Notes under the pieces: model-generated
Databases searched by the model: none
What the model was told of the DNA's origin: nothing
Seen by the model: only the letters and a program-made list of their open reading frames with translations
In this document: positions 25,201-36,800 of the stretch, piece by piece
Numbering within the stretch: position 1 is the stretch's first letter
How the letters are laid out: the number at the start of each line of letters is the position of its first letter
Assembly (NCBI GenBank): GCA_964036045.1
Contig: OZ038387.1
Span: 18,812,794-18,876,793, forward strand
Source: Eutreptiella sp. 'Long Island Sound 2002'
Taxonomy: Eukaryota; Euglenozoa; Euglenophyceae; Eutreptiales; Eutreptiaceae
Direction: 5' to 3'
Length of the DNA stretch: 64,000 bases
Position numbers and translations under genes: made by a program

Positions 25201-27795
25201 CTCCGAGAGGAAGGGGGGGGGGCTAGGAGGAGGTCTCTGAGGCTCCCCTTCCCACATGTCCAATTTTAGCAAAGCCCTGTTTTGCGTAGTTCACTTCGTC
25301 TGCCGTGATTTTTCGCAATCGGTAGCAGTCATCCTGCGGTCCGCCGTCGGCAGTGAGATTCAGGGGAGCTGTGAAATGGTGCTCGTCCAGAGGCATTCTG
25401 TTCTCACTGTGGCAGTGGCCTCGGTCCAACTGACCCAGGGTCGGTCACCTCCTCCCCAACCTTGGCACAACCGCAACACTCTGCATAGGGCGGATATGGC
25501 TGAGCTGCAGGATGCACTGCAGACTCAGGCCGAGGCTGCAGCCAGTATGAAGGAGGAGTTCGAGCGCCGCATGCGTGAACTTGAGGAGAGTGCCGAAGAG
25601 CGTCAGCAGCGTGCGCAGTCCATCAATGAAATGCAGTCAATAGCACTGGTGTGTTGGCACTGGTGTAGGTGGGCGACTGCATAGGGATGGCAGACAGGGT
25701 AGAGCACGACATGGTGGCTGGACGGAATGAACCGGCGGTACCCTCGGCGGCGGTTCGGCTCGGCCGGTTAGGTTCCGGCGGTTTGGCTCGGCGGCGGTGT
25801 CGGCCGACCGATTCGGCCGGCTGGACCGCTGCCGGACCGCCGCCCGGCACTCCGGCCAGCTGAACCGCCGGGCCGTTCCGACGCACCCGCCCCCCCCAAG
25901 CATCCCCAGGTTAGGCACCCTTTTTTTTCACCCACACACAGAACGCGGTGCCCACACAAGGCAGTGCACACAAAAGGTGGCCTGTGGCCACCGCAGGAGT
26001 CATGTTATTTAAGGGGCCACAGGCAAGGCGGTGCACAGGGAACGCAGTGCCCACACAAGGCGGTGCACACAAAAGGCAGCCTGTGGCCACCGCAGGAGTC
26101 ATGTTATTTAAGGGGCCTAAGAGGGGGACTTTGCTTTTTCAAGAGGCACATGGGGTGGGGGGGTATCGGAATGAGCCGGCAGTTCGGCCGGCCGGGTTGG
26201 CCGGCCGGACCACCGCCCGGCGGTGTCGGCCGAATTTTCGGCCGAAATCCTCGGCGGCGGTCTCGGCCGGCCGGACCGCCGCCGAGAATTTCGGCCGAAG
26301 ACCGCCGCCGAGCCTCACCGCCGTTTCATTCCGACGACATGGTAGGGCTGAGTGCTGCTGCATGCAATGTTGAGAAGAACCTTCTGCTGCGCCACTCGTC
26401 TCATAGTGGTGGGGGTGGGGTATTTGGTTAGGCTTTGCCCATATCAAATCAGACAATGTAACGTACCCCTGGCATGTGCAGAGCAAAGGACTACAAGTGC
26501 ACAATTTGCCTGTGTTTAGTGCCTTTTTTGCCCCCCCCCCCTTTCAATGCTGTGTTGTGTTGCACCCGTTCTGCGGACCTCCATGTCAATTCGTTAGTGT
26601 GACATGAGGTGATGGGGATCTGACAGAAGGGGGGATACCAGGCCCACATCCCTCCTGCCCTGGCCTGTGCAGACCAGGGCATTGTTGCTGCATTCTATTC
26701 TGCCACACTGGCCTTTCCCAGTGCCTCCCTGGCGCACTCCGTGAGCTCTATCCTCCGCAGCCTCTTCAAACCCCTCCTCCTGTGCCACTTCCCCTGTTCC
26801 TTATTCAACCCGGTAATTCCCGCCTTTCGCTTGTCACTCCGTCCGTTCGTCAGTCCCTCTGTCCACCCATTCTGGTGGAAAACGTCTAGTTCGGTGTTTT
26901 TTCGTGGGATGAAGTCGTCTGCGGGGTCTATGACTAGTTGTATAAAGATGGAGATGAAAATGGAACGGCAGTACCACAGCTCACATTTAGTGCGGGTGGC
27001 GGGGGTTCCATTTTAGCCTGATTGCTTACCATTGGGACAACCAGTGTCCGGTGCTTTGTATCAGATGCTTGTGTCTCTCAAGATTGGGGCACGAAACGCG
27101 CCTTTTGTGAGGCAGCGGAATGGCAACTGCCTCCGTGGCATCCACACCCCGGCTGGCGCCTGCAGGCTTCGCATGCAGCCATCCCCATGACCGTGAAGTT
27201 CGAAGGGTGCTCGATGTCCAAAAAGTGATCCAGGGAATGCCCCTTCCAAAGCAATGGCGGTTGCAGGCCCCCACACCCCGTGATTTTTGCCGCAGTTGCC
27301 TTGGCTTCCGTGCGCCTGGAAAGTTTGCCCCTCCCCTCCCCGCGGTTGTGTTCAGGCCACGAAAGTGGAAAACCTGAATCCCAACGGAAGTCGCATTGAA
27401 TACGGGCAAGAGTACCGGGTTACTGTCTTAAACCCCATAACCGAACACGGTGGGGCAATTTATCTTTCAGGGACATTACTGCGCTCACAGGAGGTGATGG
27501 GCTTTGCCCAGCCCATGGAGCCAGTCTCGATTTGGATTCGCAACGCAACAAACAGCGGGTCACAGTCAGGTGCCTCCGACGGAATCGATTTCTGAAGCCC
27601 CTGTTGGACTGCTTGGTCAGTGTTCCAGAGGGTTGGAACAGAATCCTCACGGCCTGCCTTGTCTGCAACTTGACTACTTTCTGTCTGCAGGGTGGAGTGG
27701 CCCTTACCCCTGAGGCTGTGACAGGTCCTCATCTGGCGAATTTGCATGAGGATGTCAGGTTTGTGTATGCAACATGTGTGTGTGTGTGTGTGTGG

Positions 27796-27826
<31 letters not shown>

Positions 27827-30800
27827 GGCGACTGCGTGCAGGGGTGGGTCATTTGTATACATGGGTGGACGTGGTGGATCTCTTATGTTGTAGATTGGCG
27901 GAGACCCTGCTCTACGAATTCAAAGAAGGCACCACAGTGATTGGCAGGTGTGCCTGCTCCCCGTTATCTATTGGTGTGCATTGCCACATCATTTCATGTT
28001 GGTGCTTGTCAGTGCAGAGGACGAAGGTGACAGAGTCTCGTTCTGGCAACGTAGGCGAGACGCTCAGCGTTGGTTAAAGCAGCAATACTAGTCACAGAAT
28101 GCAGCCACCATGATTATGCGTCACCCGCTCCACCCTGATTGCTTTGGGCCATTCAATAGGGCTGTGCCAGGTCCGAGGATGCCCAGCTGTCAGGACACCG
28201 TTTTCGTATCGGCTCAGCGGTGCCTAACATTTGCTGAGAACTTTTGGGTACAGGGCTTGATGCGAACGATGGGCATAGACACAACAGGTGACAGCAAGGG
28301 CTTTCACTATTGTGTGGGCGATATTGCCATCACTGAGACTCAAGGGGCCGTTCTGTACAAAGCCCTGTTTCCAGTGATCAGTGGAAGCAGAGGTAGAGGT
28401 GCAGTAGCCGCAAAGGGCGACGCTCCGTCCCTCTCGCGAGCGATTACTGCACGACCGAGTCAGCGCATGTCGGCACAAGTGCGTGCAGAGGCAGAATGCA
28501 GATTGAGGTTTTGGCATTGTCTCTTCATGCCGCAGTGTATGTGTGTTTGTGTGTGTGCGTGCGCGCGCGCGCACATAGTTCCAGTCATCAATGCTACTGA
28601 GCTGTGGGACTATCGGCATGGATGATACTGTGTGCAGCGTGGGGGTTGTGGGTATTGCAGGAACCTGCCAACTGATTGTTCTGCACAAAGCGTGTGCAGG
28701 AATTGTCATATTGGCGGATTCTGTGGTATCCTGCGCACTCAGCGCGTGTTTTCTAGGGAAGCATGCAGCGTCATTACTAGCAATGCGTCCCAAATAAGCG
28801 ATGAGCAGACGTTCGCGCTTTGATTTACCGCCGACTGTGCATCCGCTATGGTCGTCGTTGTCACTTATTTAGTCTTCGCCACTCTTGTTTCCATCGCTGC
28901 CTTCGCTATTGCTGTTGCTGTTGCTGGTGTCACCGCTGCTGCTGGTGCTGGTGCTGTTGTGAGTGCATTCTCTGCCACTGCAATCATATCAGCAATCTAT
29001 GTTGCGTGTGTAACGTTGTACGATACAACCTTGAACGTCCAAAAAAAGCCCGACCAATCAACCAGGACAACATCACTCTCGTTGTTCCGAAAGAAGACTG
29101 CACCACAGACCTTGCAAAGACCATGTAAAAATGGTGGGCGGTGTTCAAGAGACAAGATGTTCAATCCTTAGGGCCTCTGTTTTCGATTGGGTTTATTTTC
29201 ACGAAAGAACCCACTCCGTTGCCTAGTGCCTGGTGACCTTACTGCCCGCCATGGCCCCAACAGCCACAACTGTAGGGCACTTTTGTCGGGAACCCGGACC
29301 CGTACGGCACGTTGTGCCTTCAGGACCCAGACACTTGCATCCCACCCTCCCCGGATACACTCCCCCACTTTCCACTGTACAGCGTGGCCCCAACACCTCC
29401 GCTTCCACGTTGGCCCCGACAATGACCATTTTTGACATCTGCCCGGACCCAACAAGGGGACAGCCAAGCGCTTTGTTTGGCCTTCCCCATGAGCCCTGAA
29501 CCCACAGGATGGGTCTCGAAAAACGGTTTCGACTCCATTGGAAAATTCTAATAAAAAAAAAGAAGGGAAATTCCAAAGAAATAAAGTTGTGATTTGGAGC
29601 AAAAAGTAGGTGGCGGTCAAAAGCTTTTGACTTGGAAATTACGATTGATCATGTCTTCAGGCGAACGCACAAGAGGCTCAACAATGCATCTACAGTTGGT
29701 TCACACAATTGCATCGAAATGATTGATAGATGATGGGCAGACGCGAGCAAGTGCATGCGGGTACCGGGGTATTCGTGTAGCACACACAGGTCTTTTGATA
29801 ATATTTTATGCATTAATAAGGAAACGTTTCCCGAACCTTACGATTTTCGCCCAGCTCCCAGCCTTGCTACCCACTTTGAGGGGAAAGGGGCCCGCAGGCG
29901 CGTTTTTGGGTTATTTTTTTTCTGACCAAATGAATAGAGTTTGCATTTCTCATCCATTGGTCTTCATCGATTCCCTACCATCGAGCCCAAGTTGCATCTA
30001 TTTTACGGTCGCAGAAACCGGGAGTTGGGGTCTGGGGCCGGCGCGGCAGGGTTGGCCGACACCGACCGTCGTTTCGCCGTGTTGTATTCGGCATTGCGTA
30101 CAACAGCAAGACGCACAAACTGACCCGATGTGTGCTATCCACGATCCATTTTGATGTGCCTGGCCTAAGGCAATCAAAATGCTGAGTTGCATGACAGTTC
30201 GGTTTTTAAAACGTTATTGGCGTTGTAAACTGCACGTCGGCTTTCCAAACTCGTGACGTCTGGATGCAGACCACGCCTTCTTTGACCCCACGGTCCTCTC
30301 TCTTCTGCGTCCAGGAGCGACAAGGAAAATCCGCCCACTTTGGAGTTCAATGGCATGGGCATGGTCAAGAATCATGCACAAGTAGTGTTTGGTAAACCCT
30401 ATCCACTCCCGAGGCTTATTGTGTTTGAGGCTGTAGCTGTTTAGGTTGTGTGGGCTGCTTTGAAGCGGGGTGCAGCTTCTTTTTTTTAGCTGTCTGCAGT
30501 CACGTGGGGTTGTCTTACCCATCCCCAGTGATGTATTAGAACGGCCGTACACCGTAGGAGGAGGGGGAGGTATCCCCCCCTGGACCCCCCTCCCACGCCC
30601 TCCTACCTTTCCAATTTTTGAGGCTGACAGCCAAAATTTTGCTTCGGCGCCAAGAGGCTTTAAGCTGAAAATTTTTTGGCCCGCCTTCGGCGGGGACCAT
30701 AGGAGGAGGGGGAGTCCCAGCCAACCCCCCTTCAGACCCCCCTCCCCCCCTTCTAATACATCCCTGCCCCCCCCCCCCTCCCCCTGCGCAAGCACGGCAT

Positions 30801-33800
30801 TGCCTAAGCAAGCGTACCCCGTCTCACCGTCTTTTTTCTCACCACAGTTTTTGTGGTCAAGAATGTAACGTGACGTGGCCGTGTACCGATGGTAGACAGG
30901 GAAAGACAGGCTGGGTCACGCCTGTGGTCGTTCTTTTTGCTGATCACAACATGCTGCTTGACGCTGTAATCCAATGCCATTTGTTTTGATGTGATGCTTA
31001 GCCATGGTCAATGTTGCTACTCCTGGCACGGCTGTAACGTACATCCAATTCACTGGTGAACATGTGCCTGCCACATTTATGGGTGGTTCTTCTCACGGGA
31101 CGACTTCATTCATTTGAAGTACACGCGGAATGGGCATGAGATGGGGCATTATGCCCCGTTGGAGGACCACCGGTCCTCTTCCCCACCTGGGGCCCGATCT
31201 CATGCTTTGAGGCCTCTCCCACCCCAGGGCAGTCACCAACGTGCAGGTTGTGCAAGGGGAAGGGGGGGAGGGTAGGCACTGTGACCTGTATAACGGGGTG
31301 CCCTAAGGCGTTGCCAGAAACACCTGGGGCTGTTTCGGGCTTCTGGTGTGTGGAGGTGTGGGTGTAGGTGCAGGTGTCAGCGCGGTACGGCTGTAGGTAT
31401 GCTGCAAAGGGCTGTCGTGGAGGGTGTGTTAGAGGGCGTTGGTGAAGATGAGAACATGTGCATTAAGGCGTGGGTTTGGGTGTGGCTGGGTAGTGCCAAG
31501 CAAGGGGCGGTGATGTGGATGTGTGCCGCTCACGGGTTGTAGGCATCGATCGGGGGCGTGTGTGCTGGAGAGTGGTGCTCATGTGTCTCTGATGCAGAGA
31601 TACATGACAGAGGGGCTGTGACAGAGGGTGTTGTAGGACATGCAGTGCAGGGAGCAGGCGGGAAAGGGTGCAAGGGAAGCTTTGCACGGTGCTCTTGAAC
31701 GTGGGTGTGGTCGGTATTGTTGATGTGTGGGTGTGTTCGGGTGTTGGTGTTGGTGTGGATGTGCTGAGGGTGTTGTCATGCGTCGGGGTGGGCGCGATGT
31801 TGGAAGCGGAGTCGGCGTCAGGACCAGCGAGGGTGTTGATGTGGATGTCGGTGCGGGTCCCTGTCTGTTGGTCAGGTCTCTCCTGGGGGTACGTCTGGCG
31901 AAGTCTTTTCATGCGCACCACTGTCCCTCAGAAAACGGCACAGTGACGCTGACTGCCAACACCAATGGCCGCGTCTTCGCCAATGGTCAGCCTGTGAAGA
32001 AGCCTGTGGAATTGAAGCACAATATGCGCGTGTGGCTGGGCAACAACTACGCGTTCCGGTTTGTCTTCCCTGGCAAAGTATGTGCCCCTTGTATGCTGCG
32101 GTGCGTGTTGTGTCCAGGGGGGCGGCCCGTTCGAATCCAGACACCCCCCCCCCATCCGGACCCCTAAAAATTCTGCACGACGGTTGGGTGTCAATATTCG
32201 AACAGACCGCCCCCCCTTTGTATTGTGTCCAATTCGTTGATAGACCAGTGGCAGTTCCAGAGTGTACGCTGTGTGTGTCCTGTGGGATAAAGTGGGAGGC
32301 GGGATTGCAGTCAGGCCCACTCCACACGGCAGGGTCCTAAGCCTGGTGGCGTTGCCATGCCTCCGACCAGGCAGCGTTTCAGCCTGCCCTTGGGGGCTCC
32401 TGTGTCGTATGGCACCAGATGCTGAGGACCACTGACCAGCTTTGGACCAGTGGCTGGGGGTGAAATCAGGTCTGGGTGGGCTGGCGCGTTTTTGATTGAG
32501 ACAGAGAACACTGAAAGTGTGGCCGAGCCATGGAAAGGGGCACAGAATTGTCACAAAGTTTCGGCAAGTGATCTGCTGTGTAGGAAACTGAAACAGAAGT
32601 ACAAGAAGCTGTCGAAAAGGTGTAACCGATCTGCAACAAAGTGTTCCAGAAGTGTAGCAAAGGGTACAGATATGTAGGCAACTGCAACAGAAATGCAACA
32701 GAGTAACCCCGCCCCCGTTGAACGGACCGCCGCAACTATAACGGACCCGCCATCTTTAATGGACCCCCCATATACCATATACCACACCATATCAGAGTTC
32801 AGCAGTATGCCCTCAAATACACTGCACCCGTCAGTTTTTAAAGCCGATTGTTGTTGTGTTAGAAGATCGAGGCAATAGACGGCTACAGCAGGCTCAGCAC
32901 AAGGTGCTGGCGTTGCAGCAGCGCAAATGTCATCTTGACATTGGTTGGTCAACTCATCTTTTCTTAACATATTGGAAATCACTGGGATAGTGCATTGACC
33001 ATGAGCATCGGTGTATGTTGTAATTCGTCTAATTTTTTTGCGGTAAATGCGTGTAACAAAAAAATCGTCTAGTCGTCTAGTGTAATTTTTTTTGCGGTAA
33101 GTTGTGTAAGCCCGTCACACGCATTACCGCAAAAAAAAACAAACAATTACACGACAGGGTTAGGGATTCACAATCCACCTCCTCTTTTGGGCCCCCGAGG
33201 AGGCAGGGGTGAGGCTCCCGTTTCTGATGTTGTCCCCCTTTGTTTGGGGACCCCCGAGAATGCGGGGGTGACGTTTCATCTTCCCCCTCTTCTGGCCCCC
33301 AAGAAGGCATTTTCTTTTTGCCCTCTATGTATGCAACAATGTCCTTCAAGCAAAGCACTCCGAATGGCATCGAGGCATGCAAAGAAATCAGCCACAATGC
33401 GCTCCCCGGGCACGAATGATACCCTATGAATACACATGCAACGTACTATTGCTTGGTTGTTTGGGACTCTCTACCCTTGAGCTGACGAAGGAGCTTATTC
33501 GTCCTTCAAGGGTGAAGAGTCGTAGACCCATGATATGGTGCAGTGCATGTGGGGGGCCGACAATGAAAGTGCATTTTCTATTTTCGGCCGCTATGCTAAT
33601 TGGACATTCTGGGGGTTACCTTCAACTCCGGCTTGGCTTTCCCCCCTGTTTTGTGTGTGACACTTCCTCTTTGCTGATGTGTAATATGTGCATGTGCACA
33701 ATGGGGTGCCCGGTCATGCTTCCATCATGAATTCCCCTCATGTAAGTGCACTTTCCGATCCGTTTCTATTTTTTCTATTTTTTCCCCTCTTTTGGTGCAC

Positions 33801-36800
33801 ATATCGTGGGGCGTGGATAATCCAAGGTCCGTTGATTTTGTTTTGTGTCGTATGTATGTAAGTCATGTTTCCATCATGAATTCCCCTCATGTAAGTGCAC
33901 TTTCCGATCCGTTTATATTTTTTTCCGTTTTTCGGTGCACATATTGTGGGGCGTGGATAACCCAAGGACCATTGCTTTTGTTTTGTGTTGTATGTATGTA
34001 GTTCGGAAGCTCACCTCGGCAACCCCATGTGCATGCGTGCTAGTGGGGCGTGGCCTTGACACTGTGTTGGCCGCCCCCCACATCATACCCCCAAGCGGGG
34101 TATCGGTGGCAATTTTTCCAACAAGACAAGTTTTGGGTCCGAGTTTGAGGCCGCACCACCCGCCACCCGTTAACACAGCAGAACACTCTTTTTGGCTGAG
34201 CTGTGGCTAATACGTGTCCATTGCAAAGCAACAATGCCAGTTCGGAGGTTAAGCTTGTGCGTTGAATGTGTGGTGTAAACAGGGAGAGGTGCTTGTAGCC
34301 TGGCGCTGTGTGGTCCAAGGCCACCACCTCAAGTTGCCATGGCCATACGTACGCACTTGCCTACAGCCCCAACCAGTAGTTGTGTGCAGCTTCAATATTC
34401 CATCCGGAGAGGGGGAAAAAGAAAAAACTGATGACCTGCCGTGGACGCCCGGGGCTCCTCATCAGTGTGGAGTCGCAGTGCCCAACCCCCCTTGTAAAGC
34501 GGGCTAAGCGAAATACCATTCAGAAGGTCTACATATACATCGGGGTAATGTGCCCTTTTGCATGTGATAGGTGCAAAGCCCAAAGCCCAATACAGCTTGT
34601 AGTCTTCCTACAGGCGTATCTTTTTTCGACCTTGAGATTGTCCAGTGGGCTGTTCTGTCCTGTCTTTCTTGTGCCCCCTTGCATCGCCATGCAAGCCTTG
34701 CAAAAGTGGATCGATGACAATGTTGATGTCGCTGCGGACCATTGCAACGTGGTTAGGTGGTGCAGTCAAACCCATTGTTGGATGCAATGCGCAATGCAAT
34801 CCCCGGGTTGAAGAATGCGCAATATGGGAACCATTTACGCACCATCGGTGCCGTTCGTGAATAAATGCATATCCCGAGTACAGGTACTGTGGGTATATAT
34901 CGCGAAATCGTGGAAGACACAACCCGTGGATGACACAGACCACAACAAAAGGGCAAAAATGGAGGCTTGGCTTGACAAGTTTTTTGATTGTACTTGTTCA
35001 ACCACGAATTGTGTGAAAAAAACCTATTTTGGACCATGCTTTGCAACACTTCCGTGCCCGAAGAAGCGACATCAGTCTCTTTTTAGAACGCCACGGCTTC
35101 AAAAAGGGTACGGTCAGAGGTGCCCAAGTTTACAATGGGTTGACCTTCAAGCCAGCGCAGTAGACTGCAGAAACGTCCTGGGTGGAGGAACATGCGCCTA
35201 ATACCCCCACGCCTACCCTTGCAGGTCGGCACACCACACTCGGCGAACCCATGGCGTCTTGGCGCGAAAAAGGCTTTCGTCGCCGCGTCGTCCAAGACGT
35301 ATGTCGTGTTGTGGTGTGCCACAAACCCGGCAAAGCCGGGAAGTGACCATGTGCCAAAGTGCTCTGCCACGGTCGCACTCTTTTGATGTGCACCCTAACG
35401 GTGTCGCACAAGGTGGCTATATTGGGCATTGCTGTAGCCGGGTCAAAAAATAAGTTCTCTGTCCGCTATTTTTGTAAGACCATGCGAAAAAAAGTGGAGG
35501 CACTGTTCCCTGGCTGGAAATGGCTTGTCCAATATGTTACAAGTGATGGTGCACCTGCAATGGGGGGTTCCGCTCACAAAGTGTGGCCTACCCTGGAAGC
35601 ATGGTTGCAATGTGTGTACCACGTCTTTCGCAACTTTAGAAGAGCTCTGTTCCAGTGCCTGCCCGGGCCTACTTTCAAGAAAGAGCGCCTTGCACTGTAT
35701 CGCTACCTCCAGACAATACGGTGCGGTGCAGTTGGTCTCCACAAGTTAAGAATGCCGGGTGGAATGCCTTGACCAACCGTCCTTCTACCCGCCCAGAACA
35801 CTTGGCACATATCAGGGAGCAGTATATGGACCAGCGGTCGAACCGGGCAGTTGGGGACTCTCCTGCCGGCATTCATGCGGCCACCCCTTCTGAGCCGCAT
35901 GCAAATATGCTGAAGGTGGTTACATACCATCGTAGGTCCAAGTTGGTGTAATTCTTGCAAATCACATTGCCAAGAATTGCCAAGCAATGGACTAGCCGCC
36001 CTTTTGCCTTTTCTGGACGTGCCCCTCAACCCGAGCCGTGGATGTGGCAGGAGAGCCAAGCACTGCACATGGCAAAATTGCATTTTTCAATTATGGCGAT
36101 GCCTTGTTTTTTTACCAAGGAGATTCCTCAAAAAAAAAACGAGGCTTGAACGGACAACCCATTAAGGAGTATCGGCCCATTGATGGTGCTGCCATGGCCG
36201 AATGGAAAGCCACGTTGCGTAAGATTGAGGAAGGGACCTCGATTACGTGGGAGGTATCTGTACCCTTTCTCCGCATCCACCGACAGCGGATGGTTGTACT
36301 TGTGCAAACTATTGCACGTTCGCGATGTGTGAGGGTGTGTTGCTGTGGCTCCTCATAAAAGAAACGAATTTTAAGGTGCCCTCTCAATACTCTTGGGAGA
36401 TTGTCGCCCAACGCCCTTTTAAGTTGGGCCGTATTGAGCGCAAGGTGACTGCACGTGCGGAGCCATCAAGAAAGGTTCACATCCACCAGTGAGAATAACT
36501 TGCATCCCCAAAAAAAAAGCATTTGCAAAAAGCCGCAAGAAGGTGGTGGCCAGTAGTGATACCGATAGCGACGCTAATGTCTCCACGCTTGCTCTGAACC
36601 CACCCAGTGATGATGAGTCTACGTCTACTGCTGTTGCTGCACCCATGGAGGTGCATCGGAGAATCTAGCATTGCCTTAATCTCTTTCGGCCGAGGGTGGC
36701 GGTCAAAACCTCCTCAACGTCTACCTCTTGACACCACTTTGGAAAGAGCCACTTGTCCGTGTTTGGGTGGGCCCTTCCACGAACTAGACACTCCAAAGTG

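Larger units (their letters stand above)
27950..31001 (+). other. Kinesin intron 16
   Basis: About 3 kb. It contains a short GT/GCGC microsatellite near 28535-28575, a hydrophobic small frame at 28848-29171, and the MITE at 30530-30762. Reading frames at 29168-30154 on both strands show no family features. Confidence 0.5.

Noticed and set aside
29168-30154. Several 100-150-codon frames on both strands
   Set aside because: Mutually overlapping, no motifs; typical of chance in GC-balanced DNA.
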